From: Mesorhizobium sp. 131-2-1
Lineage (GTDB): Bacteria; Pseudomonadota; Alphaproteobacteria; Rhizobiales; Rhizobiaceae
Assembly (NCBI RefSeq): GCF_016756535.1
Contig: NZ_AP023247.1
Span: 992,001 to 1,056,000, forward strand
DNA: 64,000 nucleotides
Reading direction: 5' to 3'
Made by a program: the position numbers and the translations under genes. Shown here piece after piece: positions 27,628 through 36,634 of this stretch. The notes under the pieces were generated by a model. That model was given only the letters and a program-made list of their open reading frames with translations. It was not told the DNA's origin and made no database searches. Numbering within the stretch: position 1 is the first letter of the stretch; each line of letters begins with the position of its first letter.

Positions 27628-28674
27628 CTATGCGGACAGAGCCTCTTTCTTGTCCGCATGGCCCATCAGGCAGGGATGATCCCGGCGGCGCGTCGCCAAC
27701 ATCCGCCTGGCGGCTTCGATGATTTTCGGTGCCGGGACATTGGCGACCAGGCCGGTCGGGCTTTCATGGCGCGCCTCCACCACGTCCACGCTGTTCGAAA
27801 GCGGCCGCCAGCGAACCATGTTGGCACCGCTATTGACGATGACCATCGGCGTCATCACCGTGGCCATGAGATGCGCAGTGCCGCCTTCGGCGCCAATGTA
27901 AAGATCGGCGAGTTCGCCGAGTGCCAGCAGGATGTCGCCGACAGGGATATCCTGCGCCGCGCCTGGCTCGATAAGCTGCAATTTCGGCACGCGTTGAGCC
28001 AGCTCGGTCATGTCCGGGCCGACGCCCGGTGTTTTGACATAGATTAGGTTTGCGCCATCGCTGATCATGCTGTCGGATATCGCGACAACCTGATCCGCCG
28101 TCATCCGTTTGTTGCCGTCACCATGGGCCGCGATGACGACCAACGGCGCATGCTTGCCGCCTGCCAGGCGCCCGGCCGCCGCACGCGCGGCCGGAGTCGG
28201 CTCCAGCCGGTGGTCGAAGGGCAACCGCCTCCCCGCAAGGCGTTCGACAAGGCGGTGGTAGCGCCATGCATTGTGCCCGGGTCGTGCCTCCGGTCCATGG
28301 CCAGGGGGCCAGGACAGAGCGAAAGCCGGAAAGTTTGCTTCGTAGACGATGCCGCGGCCGAGCAGCGACACCCAGGTTTGAACCAGCCAGGGCGCCACGA
28401 TGCGGAAATCGACGATGGCCAGCCGCTCCTTGCCCTTGCGGTGGTTGGCGACCAGATGCGCCAAGGGCGTCTGCGCCCTTATCGTATCGACCAGGTGGTG
28501 GACATGGTCATTGACCGCGTGTTCGAGGCTGCACGTCTGGGTGGTCCCGTAAACGATCAGACTGTCGGGAAATGCGGTTCTCGCCGCTCGCAAGGCCGGG
28601 ATCCGCAGCAAGCCGTCGCCGAACGCGTCTTTGCGTGAGTACAAGATAATCGTCTCGTAACGCGCTGGCAGCAT
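27628..28674 (-). CDS. Glycosyltransferase family 9 (heptosyltransferase-like)
   Basis: A 348-residue protein with the GT9 layout: N-terminal YSRKDAFGDGLLRIPALRAA (sugar-acceptor domain opening, normally GD-L) and C-terminal AEGGTAHLMATVMTPMVIV, which matches the GxxHLA-type donor site. The family moves heptose or related sugars to lipopolysaccharide core. GGTAHLMA replaces the usual SGPLHLAAA, so the donor may differ. The acceptor is unknown. It is not in a recognisable LPS cluster; neighbours are a cyclic-nucleotide-binding protein and CenR. Confidence 0.75.
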   Translation of the reverse strand: MLPARYETIILYSRKDAFGDGLLRIPALRAARTAFPDSLIVYGTTQTCSLEHAVNDHVHHLVDTIRAQTPLAHLVANHRKGKERLAIVDFRIVAPWLVQTWVSLLGRGIVYEANFPAFALSWPPGHGPEARPGHNAWRYHRLVERLAGRRLPFDHRLEPTPAARAAAGRLAGGKHAPLVVIAAHGDGNKRMTADQVVAISDSMISDGANLIYVKTPGVGPDMTELAQRVPKLQLIEPGAAQDIPVGDILLALGELADLYIGAEGGTAHLMATVMTPMVIVNSGANMVRWRPLSNSVDVVEARHESPTGLVANVPAPKIIEAARRMLATRRRDHPCLMGHADKKEALSA

Positions 28675-28810
28675 GCCGCTCCCCCCAGGAGCTCGGTGGT
28701 GTCGGTGCCTGCTACGCGGCCCGCCCTACAGGTCCTGTAGGATCTCACCTTTTGCCTGTCAACGGAACCTCGCCCCTCGGGTCCGGATGATCAACACCGG
28801 TGCTGTTGGT

Positions 28811-29266
28811 CTACCCGTTGAACCGCGGCCCCAGTTTTTCGATGCGGCTGACCATCTGCTGGAATTCTTCCAGGATGCGCTCGTGCAACAGCACCGCAAT
28901 CTCCGGATATTCTTCCAGGATGCGACGGAACATCTTGCGGCTGAGCCGGATCACCTCCGAGTCGACCGCGGCCGATGCGCTGGTCAGCCGGTTGGTGTCG
29001 GCAATCAGCGCCAGCTCGCTGAGCATGGTGCCGGGGCCGGCGCTGCCAATCGGGACGCGCTCGCCATTCTGCTCGCGATAGAGCGCGATGCGGCCGCTGA
29101 CCACGATATAGGCCGAGTCAGCCACGTCATCCTCGCGGTAGAGCTTGTGGTCCGCCTGAAGCAACGTGGTTTCGGCGCCGAAGGCGAGCAGGCGCAGCTG
29201 CTCCTGCGTGAAGCCCTCGAAGAGCTTCACAGCGGACAGGATGCGGATGTCGTCATCCAGCGCCAT
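28811..29266 (-). CDS. Stand-alone cyclic nucleotide-binding domain protein
   Basis: A 151-residue protein made of a single CNB (Crp/Fnr-type) beta-barrel and a C-terminal helix, without a DNA-binding domain. VSGRIALYREQNGERV is the barrel core; GTMLSELALIADTNRLTSAS is the phosphate-binding cassette, keeping the Glu (SEL) and Arg (NRLT) that contact cyclic nucleotide. It probably binds cAMP or cGMP and signals through a partner protein. It lies 222 bases downstream of cenR on the same strand. Two adenylate cyclases are encoded 16-23 kb away. Confidence 0.85.
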   Translation of the reverse strand: MALDDDIRILSAVKLFEGFTQEQLRLLAFGAETTLLQADHKLYREDDVADSAYIVVSGRIALYREQNGERVPIGSAGPGTMLSELALIADTNRLTSASAAVDSEVIRLSRKMFRRILEEYPEIAVLLHERILEEFQQMVSRIEKLGPRFNG

Positions 29267-29488
29267 CTAGCTATGTCCCCGAGCGGTCAGTCCAGTCCCT
29301 CCCTTGGAGCGCCGCGTCCCCTGGACACGCAAAGGACGCTCCAACATCCTTGAGTCTATGCATCGTGCCCGCCAAAAATCGATTCCGATTTTTGGCCGAT
29401 GCGCTTCGGAGCCGATCCAACCACCCTCCAGCACCAGGATCGCTTCCGAAGCGGCCCCGCCCTGACCGCTCAATAGATCATGAAAAGT

Positions 29489-30172
29489 TTAAGGAACCAG
29501 CTTGTAGCCGCCGCTTTCTGTCACAAGAATTTCGGCATTGGAAGGATCACGCTCGATCTTCTGGCGCAGCCGGTAGACATGGGTTTCCAGCGTATGCGTC
29601 GTGACTCCGGAATTGTAACCCCAGACTTCTTCCAGAAGCACGTCGCGCGTCACCACCTTCTGCTCGGCGCGATAAAGGTATTTGATGATCGAGGCCTCCT
29701 TTTCGGTCAGCCGCACCTTGGCGCCGCGCTGGTCGATCAGCAGCTTCTGGCTGGGCTTGAAGGTGTAGGGACCGACCGAGAAGGTGGCGTCCTCGCTCTG
29801 CTCGTGCTGGCGCAATTGCGCGCGGATGCGGGCAAGCAGCACGGCGAAGCGGAACGGCTTGGTCACATAGTCGTTGGCACCGGCCTCGAGGCCGAGGATC
29901 GTGTCGGAATCGGTGTCGTGGCCGGTCAGCATGATGATCGGCGCCTTGTAGCCGCCCTTGCGCAGGATTTTCACCGCCTCGCGGCCGTCCATGTCGGGCA
30001 GGCCGACATCCATGATCAGGAGGTCGACGAGGCCGCCGCGCGCCGCGGCGACGCCTTTCGCGGCCGTCGCTTCCTGCTGGACGTCGAACTCTTCGTAGAG
30101 GGCCAGTTGCTCGACGAGCGTGCCGCGCAGGTCATCGTCGTCGTCAACGATCAGTATGGTGCGTGAGGTCAT
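29489..30172 (-). CDS. cenR: OmpR-family response regulator, CenR type
   Basis: Two-component regulator (227 aa): receiver with acidic pocket ILIVDDDDDLRGTL, phospho-Asp in LIMDVGLPDMDGRE (about residue 55), Thr in MLTGHDTDSD and Lys in VTKPFRF; then a winged helix with VRLTEKEASIIKYLYRAEQK and TTHTLETHVYRLRQKIE. RIRAQLRQHEQSEDATFSVG and VTESGGYKLVP at the end match the Caulobacter CenR group, which controls cell-envelope integrity. The partner kinase CenK is not adjacent. The subgroup assignment is from memory of the family. Confidence 0.8.
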   Translation of the reverse strand: MTSRTILIVDDDDDLRGTLVEQLALYEEFDVQQEATAAKGVAAARGGLVDLLIMDVGLPDMDGREAVKILRKGGYKAPIIMLTGHDTDSDTILGLEAGANDYVTKPFRFAVLLARIRAQLRQHEQSEDATFSVGPYTFKPSQKLLIDQRGAKVRLTEKEASIIKYLYRAEQKVVTRDVLLEEVWGYNSGVTTHTLETHVYRLRQKIERDPSNAEILVTESGGYKLVP

Positions 30173-30256
30173 GGATCAATCCGTTGTTTTAAAAAGAATA
30201 TTCAGTTGACCGTCCCCCATTTATGCGGAAGCTGACCGACACAACAGCCGATCACA

Positions 30257-30930
<674 letters not shown>

Positions 30931-30934
30931 TCCC

Positions 30935-31189
30935 TTACCTTCTCGGCTGCTGCCAGCCTGTGCCGAGCAGCCCGATTTCGCGGAGTTGCCGATCCACCGC
31001 CTTGGCCACGTCGCGGCGCTCGGCGCCGATGTCACGCAGCAGCGCGTCGGAGAGATCCTCGACGGATTCGTGGGGAACCTGGGCAGCGACCCGCGCCTGG
31101 CGCAGCCAATCGATCGCAGCGCGCAGCCAGTCGGCGATGCCGGAGCGGGATTTCAGAGCGGTGTGGGACTTCAGAACGATCTCGGTCAT
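30935..31189 (-). CDS. DUF1127 small protein
   Basis: An 84-residue protein. The C-terminal half carries the DUF1127 signature ESVEDLSDALLRDIGAERRD, an Arg-rich helical segment of about 40 residues; the N-terminal half includes ADWLRAAIDWLRQARVAAQV. Small DUF1127 proteins in Agrobacterium and related bacteria affect RNA turnover and phosphate metabolism; longer forms like this are less studied. It is divergent from the LysR gene, with two palindromes in between. Confidence 0.85.
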   Translation of the reverse strand: MTEIVLKSHTALKSRSGIADWLRAAIDWLRQARVAAQVPHESVEDLSDALLRDIGAERRDVAKAVDRQLREIGLLGTGWQQPRR

Positions 31190-31194
31190 GGCTC

Positions 31195-31230
31195 TATCCG
31201 GTTTCTCCGGATATCAAATCCGGTTTGATA
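31195..31230. promoter_or_regulatory. Two adjacent 7-5-7 palindromes in a divergent promoter
   Basis: TATCCGG-TTTCT-CCGGATA (31195-31213) and TATCAAA-TCCGG-TTTGATA (31212-31230) are both perfect, share two bases, and have centres 17 bp apart. They sit 6-41 bases upstream of the DUF1127 start and 90-125 upstream of the LysR start. The second has the T-N11-A form of LysR-type sites. Binding by the adjacent regulator is inferred. Confidence 0.6.
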
Positions 31231-31319
31231 GTGTTTCGATGCTGTCATCATGCTGGATTGAAAAATAAACGGGAAACGAGTAGTTCTTGTCCAATTATCA
31301 AGTTTTATTTGGAGATCGA

Positions 31320-32270
31320 ATGGCTCGCCTGCTGCCCGGAACGCGCGCGCTGAGGACGTTCGAAGCGGCGGCCAGGCATCTCAACTTCACCCGCGCCGCC
31401 GACGAGCTCGGCCTGACGCCGGCCGCGGTCAGCCATCAGATCAAGGAAATCGAGGATCAGCTCGACCTGGTGCTGTTCACCCGCACCAGCCGCACGATCC
31501 GGCTGACGGAAGCAGGAAACGTGCTGTTCGAGGCCTCGATCGATGCGCTGGACCTGCTCAACCGGGCGGTGTCCCGCGCGCGCAAGATGACGCGCGGCAC
31601 GGCGCTGCTGAAGGTGACGCTCGACGCGCAGTTCGCGACAAAGTGGCTGATGCGGCGCGTCGACGATTTCCGTCGGCAGAAGCCGGGCATCGAGCTGCGT
31701 TTCGACATCACCTACGATGTCAGGGACTTCGAGCGCGACGACGTCGACATCGGCGTTCGGTTCGGCGCCGGGAAATATCCGGGGCTTTGCGCGCACCGGC
31801 TGTTCGAAAACATCATCATTCCGGTGTGCAGCCCGGCCTTGTTGCGGTCCGGTCCGCCGCTGAAGGAGCCACGCGACCTGTTCCAGCATACGCTTGCACA
31901 TATCGAATGGTCGCGGCAGGGCGTCACCTGGCCGAACTGGAGCATGTGGATGCAGGCGGCCGGCGTCGACGATTTCGACGACAGCCGCACGCTCGTGTTC
32001 GGATCCTCGACCGATGCCACGCAGGCGGCGATCGACGGCAATGCGGTGGCGCTGGCCGATTTCGCGATGGTGGCCGGCGACCTTTCGGAAGGCAGGCTGG
32101 TCCGTCCCTTCGCGCTGGGCATCAAGGTGGCGCCCGAATTCGCCTACTTCCTGGTCTATCCGCAAAAATCGGCCGACGACGCCAGGATCGTTGCCTTCAA
32201 GGAGTGGATACTCAACGAGGTCCACACGCCGCAGCCAGATCCGACACACCGAAGCTGGGACGAGCTCTAG
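31320..32270 (+). CDS. LysR-family regulator, GcvA type
   Basis: Transcription factor of 316 residues. The helix-turn-helix is TRALRTFEAAARHLNFTRAA with LGLTPAAVSHQIKEIED, a GcvA/AmpR-like subgroup; the co-inducer domain follows (DVRDFERDDVDIGVRFGAGK, STDATQAAIDGNAVALADF). ATG 31320 has TTTGGAGA upstream and fits the family start; a TTG at 31287 is in frame but unlikely. The effector is unknown. It probably regulates itself and the divergent DUF1127 gene. Confidence 0.88.
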   Translation: MARLLPGTRALRTFEAAARHLNFTRAADELGLTPAAVSHQIKEIEDQLDLVLFTRTSRTIRLTEAGNVLFEASIDALDLLNRAVSRARKMTRGTALLKVTLDAQFATKWLMRRVDDFRRQKPGIELRFDITYDVRDFERDDVDIGVRFGAGKYPGLCAHRLFENIIIPVCSPALLRSGPPLKEPRDLFQHTLAHIEWSRQGVTWPNWSMWMQAAGVDDFDDSRTLVFGSSTDATQAAIDGNAVALADFAMVAGDLSEGRLVRPFALGIKVAPEFAYFLVYPQKSADDARIVAFKEWILNEVHTPQPDPTHRSWDEL

Positions 32271-32274
32271 ACGA

Positions 32275-32375
32275 CAGCAATTCCAGGAAAACTGTGAAGC
32301 GGTTTTCCGTCCGGATTTGCGTCAAGACAAGAAGATAGAGCGGTTCTGCTTTCCCATGAAACGATGAACCGCTCT
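32275..32375. repeat. Intergenic hairpins between convergent genes
   Basis: Two hairpins: GAAAAC-TGTGAAGCG-GTTTTC (about 32286-32307) and a perfect 10-bp stem AGAGCGGTTC (32337-32346) with GAACCGCTCT (32366-32375). The text GCAATTCCAGGAAAA with CGGTTTTCCGTCCGGATTTG resembles a repeat I associate with rhizobial intergenic regions; only this copy is in the window. It may end transcription from both sides. Confidence 0.5.
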
Positions 32376-32384
32376 GGAACCGGC

Positions 32385-32807
32385 TCAGCCGGCGACCGCC
32401 GGCGCGCCGAACCAGCCGATGACCGCGCCGATGAGGAGCAGCACGCCCAGCCAGTGGCCGGCATCGATCAGCGTCAGGTCCCAGCCGAAGCCTTCATAGC
32501 GGTGGTTGACGGACAGCGTGGTGGCGACGAACCCCAGCCAGAGCACGAAGCCGAAGATCAACCCGGCGACCAGGCTCGGCTCGCCGCCGGTCATCGCGCC
32601 CACGACCAGGCTCAGCACGAACGCCATGATCAGTTCGGCGACGAAGGAGATGATGAAGGGCAACGCCGAGCGTTTCATCGTCGCCGGGTCAAGCTTGGCC
32701 GCCTTGAGCCACGGCTTGCTGAGCGTCGTGTACCAGGCGGCGCCGAACAGCCACGCCACCGCGGCGGCAACGATCACCGCCAGCCAGTTCACCGCTGAAA
32801 AATCCAT
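32385..32807 (-). CDS. DUF1761 membrane protein
   Basis: A 140-residue integral membrane protein with four hydrophobic segments (NWLAVIVAAAVAWLFGAAWY, ALPFIISFVAELIMAFVLS, LVAGLIFGFVLWLGFVAT, TLIDAGHWLGVLLLIGAVIG). WLFGAAWYTTLSKPWLKA and SVNHRYEGFGWDLTLID are DUF1761 features. Function is unknown. The ATG (complement of 32805-32807) follows GGGAGGGGGAA. It is downstream of the tsaD-gpsA cluster on the same strand, after an 80-base gap. Confidence 0.82.
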   Translation of the reverse strand: MDFSAVNWLAVIVAAAVAWLFGAAWYTTLSKPWLKAAKLDPATMKRSALPFIISFVAELIMAFVLSLVVGAMTGGEPSLVAGLIFGFVLWLGFVATTLSVNHRYEGFGWDLTLIDAGHWLGVLLLIGAVIGWFGAPAVAG

Positions 32808-32887
32808 GCTTCCCCCTCCCAATGCATGTCGTCCAAACACGCATCCTTTTGAAATCGCGGCGATGGAACGCCTGTTCGGCGCCGCCG

Positions 32888-33544
32888 TCAAGCAAGGCGC
32901 CAGACGGTGGTGCGCTTGACCTCGGCATCCTCCAGCGCGCGCGTCACCGGCACCTGGTAGACGGCAAGCCGCTCCAGGCCCGTCTTCGGCAGATAGGCGC
33001 GACCGGGATCGCCGACGAGGATCTCGGCGCCGCGCGCCTTTAGCGCCGCGAACCAAGGCAGCAGCCTGTCGGCGAAGGGCTTGTCATAGAAGACGTCGCC
33101 GGCCAGCACGACATCCCAGCCCCCGTCGGTGCCGACGCAATCCTCGCCGAGGAATTCCGCCTCGACCTGGTTGGCCTCCAGATTAAGCGCGATCGCCGTC
33201 TCGCAAAACGGGTCGATGTCGGCGGCGGTCACCGCTGCGGCGCCGGCCTTCGCCGCCGCGATGGCAACCAGGCCGGAACCGGAGGCGAAGTCGAGCACGC
33301 TCTTTCCGCGCACGTTCGCCGGATGGTCGAGCACATGGCGGGCAAGGCCCTGGCCGCCGGCCCAGGCGAAGGCCCAGAAGGGCGGCGGCAGGCCGATCGC
33401 GGCGAGTTCGTCCTCGGTGCGCAGCCACAAATCATGCGCCTCGTCGGCGAGATGCAAGAGCACTTCCGGCACATGCGGCGGCGCCATCAGCGCCGTGTTG
33501 TCGAGAATGAATTTCTTCGCGTTTTTCGGCGTGAGCCTGGTCAC
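32888..33544 (-). CDS. Class I methyltransferase, ETFB/Nnt1-like
   Basis: A 218-residue methyltransferase. PPFWAFAWAGGQGLARHVLD is the block found in lysine methyltransferases of the METTL20/Nnt1 kind; motif I is VLDFASGSGLVAIAAAKAGA, then VTAADIDPF and VVLAGDVFYDKPFAD. Alphaproteobacterial homologues methylate the beta subunit of electron-transfer flavoprotein, so that is the best guess. The start is GTG, overlapping the stop of the EVE gene by GTGA; the open frame upstream overlaps that gene and is not coding. Confidence 0.78.
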   Translation of the reverse strand: MTRLTPKNAKKFILDNTALMAPPHVPEVLLHLADEAHDLWLRTEDELAAIGLPPPFWAFAWAGGQGLARHVLDHPANVRGKSVLDFASGSGLVAIAAAKAGAAAVTAADIDPFCETAIALNLEANQVEAEFLGEDCVGTDGGWDVVLAGDVFYDKPFADRLLPWFAALKARGAEILVGDPGRAYLPKTGLERLAVYQVPVTRALEDAEVKRTTVWRLA

Positions 33545-33966
33545 GGAACCGGCGAGAGATCGGCCATGCGGCAGACCTCTTTCCACTCGGCCGGGGTCAC
33601 CGGCTGCACGGAAAGCCGTCCGAGCCGCACCAGCGCCATTTCGGCGAGCTCGGGATTGGCCTTGACCTGTTCCAGCGTCACCGGGGTCGGCACATCCTTG
33701 AAGGCGCGGATGTCGACACATTCCCAGCGCGGGTCGTCGCTGGTGGTGTCGGGATGGGCGAGCGCGCAGACCTCGGCGATGCCGACGATGTTGAGCCCTT
33801 CATTGGAATGGTAGAAGAAGCCGAGATCGCCGATCTGCATCGCCTTCATGTTGTTGCGGGCGGCGTAGTTGCGCACGCCGTCCCACTGCGTCCCGGCCTT
33901 GCCCTTGGCCTTCAGCGCCTCGAAGGAGAAGACCGAGGGTTCGGATTTGAACAGCCAGTAGTTCAT
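33541..33966 (-). CDS. EVE-domain protein
   Basis: A 141-residue single-domain protein of the EVE family (PUA-like fold; thymocyte nuclear protein 1 group). MNYWLFKSEPSVFSFEAL, TQWDGVRNYAARNNMKAMQI, GDLGFFYHSNEG and GIAEV are the signature blocks, forming an aromatic pocket that recognises modified bases. In bacteria, EVE proteins are linked to modified-DNA restriction or to tRNA metabolism; here the tsaD neighbourhood favours a housekeeping role. The ATG follows GGAGGGACC. It is coupled to the methyltransferase gene. Confidence 0.88.
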   Translation of the reverse strand: MNYWLFKSEPSVFSFEALKAKGKAGTQWDGVRNYAARNNMKAMQIGDLGFFYHSNEGLNIVGIAEVCALAHPDTTSDDPRWECVDIRAFKDVPTPVTLEQVKANPELAEMALVRLGRLSVQPVTPAEWKEVCRMADLSPVP

Positions 33967-33997
33967 TTTTGGTCCCTCCTGCGTGCGCGCCTGCGGG

Positions 33998-34294
33998 TTA
34001 ACTAGCCGCCGGTTTGTTGAAGGTCCAGTTCCACTGGCGGATTTCGACGCTCTCGAACAGGCCGGCCTTGGCGTAGGGGTCGGCCGCCGACAGTGCCTCG
34101 GCGCCGGCCAGGTCCGGCGCCTCGACGACGACCAGGCTGCCGTTCGGCGTGCCATCGGCGTCGAGGAAGGGGCCGGCGAAGGCGAGCTTCTTCTCGGCAT
34201 TCAGCCCCTCGAGGAAGGCGATATGCGCGGGCCGCGTATCGAGGCGCACCTGCAGGCTGCCCGGCTTGTCCTTGCAAATCAACGCAAACAGCAT
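33998..34294 (-). CDS. YCII-family protein
   Basis: A 98-residue YciI-like protein. MLFALICKDKPGSLQVRLDT, RPAHIAFLEGL and LAFAGPFLDADGTPNGSLVV fit the family, including the conserved His in the active-site-like pocket and the DP pair in SAADPYAKAGLFESVEI. The reaction is not established. It lies between gpsA and the EVE gene in the same direction, an arrangement seen in many alphaproteobacteria. Confidence 0.87.
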   Translation of the reverse strand: MLFALICKDKPGSLQVRLDTRPAHIAFLEGLNAEKKLAFAGPFLDADGTPNGSLVVVEAPDLAGAEALSAADPYAKAGLFESVEIRQWNWTFNKPAAS

Positions 34295-34322
34295 GTTTCT
34301 CCAGCTCCGGTTTGTTCGGGAA

Positions 34323-35342
34323 TCAGATGTCGGTTTCGGTCTTCAGCGGTCGGGTCATCAACGCCGTCACCGCCTCGCGGATGGTGATCGCGCCGTCCAG
34401 AATGGCAGCGACCGCCGTGATGATCGGCGCATCGATGCCGCGCTCCCTGGCAATGCGGGCGGCGATCGCCGCCGTCGGCACGCCTTCGGCGAGCGGCAGG
34501 CCAGACAGTGGCTTGCCCTGGCCAAGAGCCAGCCCATAGGCGAAATTGCGCGACTGCGCCGACGAACAGGTGAGCAGCAAATCGCCGAGGCCGGACAGTC
34601 CCATCAGCGTCTCCGGCCGGGCGCCGAAGGCGGCGCCGATGCGGCGCAGTTCGACGAAGCCGCGCGTCACCATGGCGGCCTGGGCGCTGGCGCCGAGCTT
34701 GGCGCCGGTGACGGCGCCGGCGGCGATGGCAAAGACATTCTTCAGCGCGCCGCCGATCTCGACCCCGACGAGGTCGTCGCTGGAGTAGCAGCGCAGATTC
34801 TCGGCCGAGAAGCGGGCGGCAAGGTCTGCCGCCAGCTCCGCCTCGCGGGCGGCGACCACCACCGCCGTCGGCAGGCCGCGGGCGACGTCGGTGGCGAAGC
34901 TCGGGCCGGACAGGGCGGCAACCGGGTTCTCCGGCAAAACCTCCTCGACGATCGCCGACAGCAGCGCGCCGGTGTCGCGCTCGATGCCCTTGGCGCAGAG
35001 AACCAGCGGGATGCCTGGCGGGACGTGCCGCTTCGCGGTCGCCAGCATGGCGCGCAGCGCCTGCGCCGGCGCCACCGCCAGCACGCAGTCGGCGCCGTCG
35101 AGCGCCGCGGCGATGTCGGTCGTCGCCACGATGCCGGCCTGCAGCGCGATGCCCGGCAGGTAGCGCGGGTTCTCGCCACGGTCGATCGCGGCGACGGTTT
35201 CTGGGTCGCGTGCATAGAGACGGACGAAGTGGCCGGCGCGCAGCATGGCGAGCGCCAGCGCCGTGCCCCAGGCGCCACCGCCAAGCACGGCGACACGCCA
35301 GCCGCTCGGCGCCTCGCCACCGCTCGTGACCACCTCAGTCAT
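34323..35342 (-). CDS. gpsA: Glycerol-3-phosphate dehydrogenase [NAD(P)+]
   Basis: Makes glycerol-3-phosphate from dihydroxyacetone phosphate for phospholipid synthesis (339 aa). [18 protein letters not shown] binds NAD(P); then [32 protein letters not shown] and the substrate-site [19 protein letters not shown] with the catalytic Lys. The ATG (complement of 35340-35342) overlaps the tsaD stop by ATGA. A much longer open frame running back over tsaD is only an out-of-frame reading. Confidence 0.95.
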   Translation of the reverse strand: MTEVVTSGGEAPSGWRVAVLGGGAWGTALALAMLRAGHFVRLYARDPETVAAIDRGENPRYLPGIALQAGIVATTDIAAALDGADCVLAVAPAQALRAMLATAKRHVPPGIPLVLCAKGIERDTGALLSAIVEEVLPENPVAALSGPSFATDVARGLPTAVVVAAREAELAADLAARFSAENLRCYSSDDLVGVEIGGALKNVFAIAAGAVTGAKLGASAQAAMVTRGFVELRRIGAAFGARPETLMGLSGLGDLLLTCSSAQSRNFAYGLALGQGKPLSGLPLAEGVPTAAIAARIARERGIDAPIITAVAAILDGAITIREAVTALMTRPLKTETDI

Positions 35343-36427
35343 GCCTTGGCACCGCGCCGGCCGGAACCGACCATCGGGGTGGAGACGCTGTCGAGCGGCC
35401 AGCGCGAGCGTGGCACGAAATCGGCGGCGTTCTCGTCCGCCATTCCGGCGCGCAGCCGCTCGATGCCGGCCCAGGCGATCATCGCCGCATTGTCGGTGCA
35501 GAGTTCTTGCGGCGGCGCGACGAAGTCGAAGCCGGCCTCGGCGCAGAGCGCTTCCAGCGTCGCCTTGACCGTGCGGTTGGCGGCGACACCGCCGGCGACG
35601 ACCAGCGCCGGCTTCGCCTTGTCGGGGAATTCGTGGCGGAAGCGGGCGAGCGCGCGCGCGACGCGATCGCCCAGAGCATCCGCCACCGCCGCCTGGAAGG
35701 AGGCGCAGATATCGGCGACATCCCGGTCGCTCAACGGCGCAATGGCGGTCGCGGCCTGGCGCACGGCCGTCTTCAGGCCGGAGAAGGAGAAATCGGGCTG
35801 CGCCGAACCTTTCATCGGGCGCGGGAAGGCAAAGCGGCTCGCATCGCCCGACATTGCCGCCTTCTCGACATTGGGGCCGCCCGGATAGGGCAGGCCGAGC
35901 ATCTTGGCCGTCTTGTCGAAGGCTTCGCCGAGCGCATCGTCGATGGTGGTCGCCCAGCGCTGGTAGTCGCCGACGCCGCGCACGGCGACGATCTGGGTGT
36001 GGCCACCGGAAACCAGCAGCAGCAGGTAGGGGAAGTCGAGCCCGTCGGTCAGCCGCGCCGTCAGCGCATGGCCTTCGAGATGGTTGATGGCGATGAGCGG
36101 CTTGTCGGCGGCGGCGGCGATCGCCTTCGCCGTCATCAGTCCGACGATCAGCCCGCCGACAAGGCCGGGACCTGCGGTCGCGGCGATCGCGTCGACCTCG
36201 TCGAGCGCCACGCCCGAATCGGCAAGGGCCGCCTCGACGATGCCGTCCAGCGCCTCGACATGGGCGCGCGCGGCGATCTCCGGCACGACGCCGCCGAAAG
36301 CGGCATGCTCCTCGATCTGGCTGAGCACGATGTTGGACAGGATTTTTGGCGCGGAGGTGCCATCCAGCGCCACCACGCTGGCCGCCGTCTCGTCGCAACT
36401 CGTCTCAATGCCCAGAACGCGGATCAA
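35339..36427 (-). CDS. tsaD: tRNA N6-adenosine threonylcarbamoyltransferase
   Basis: Universal enzyme (362 aa) that transfers threonylcarbamoyl to A37 of ANN-decoding tRNAs, with TsaB and Tsa[21 protein letters not shown] is the nucleotide-site opening; [18 protein letters not shown] holds the family HxxxxH-type metal ligands together with [33 protein letters not shown] and [13 protein letters not shown] complete the ASKHA core. It is divergent from hemC with a dispersed repeat in between, and is the first gene of a minus-strand unit. Confidence 0.95.
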   Translation of the reverse strand: MIRVLGIETSCDETAASVVALDGTSAPKILSNIVLSQIEEHAAFGGVVPEIAARAHVEALDGIVEAALADSGVALDEVDAIAATAGPGLVGGLIVGLMTAKAIAAAADKPLIAINHLEGHALTARLTDGLDFPYLLLLVSGGHTQIVAVRGVGDYQRWATTIDDALGEAFDKTAKMLGLPYPGGPNVEKAAMSGDASRFAFPRPMKGSAQPDFSFSGLKTAVRQAATAIAPLSDRDVADICASFQAAVADALGDRVARALARFRHEFPDKAKPALVVAGGVAANRTVKATLEALCAEAGFDFVAPPQELCTDNAAMIAWAGIERLRAGMADENAADFVPRSRWPLDSVSTPMVGSGRRGAKA

Positions 36428-36460
36428 TTGGTCGCTGTCCTCGAAGATTGTGTCGCCGAA

Positions 36461-36600
36461 GGTCTGTCGATATTCAGGTGATGCCGGCCTGCAAATGGCG
36501 GGTTCCTGCGCTTCCGGTGCTCACGTACTTCAAGTACGCTCCGCTCCGGTTCTCGGAACCCACAATTTTCGACCCGGCCTGACCTGAATCTCGGCAGACC
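36461..36600. repeat. Dispersed 140-bp palindromic repeat, copy 2
   Basis: Begins GGTCTGTCGATATTCAGGTG and ends CCTGAATCTCGGCAGACC, with 18-bp imperfect inverted ends, in the divergent tsaD-hemC interval. The interior matches copy 1 at 25694-25835 (ATGCCGGCCTGCAAA, TTCCTGCGCTTCCGGTGCTC, AAGTACGCTCCGCTCCGGTT). It lies within the space where both promoters must be, ending 34 bases before hemC. Confidence 0.85.
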
Positions 36601-36634
36601 TCAGTTTTCCGGGGGTTATCACGGACCGCGCGCC

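Noticed and set aside
34323..36398. 691-codon frame seeming to extend GpsA at its N terminus
   Set aside because: The first 350 residues are an out-of-frame reading of tsaD. GpsA starts at 35342, overlapping the tsaD stop by ATGA.
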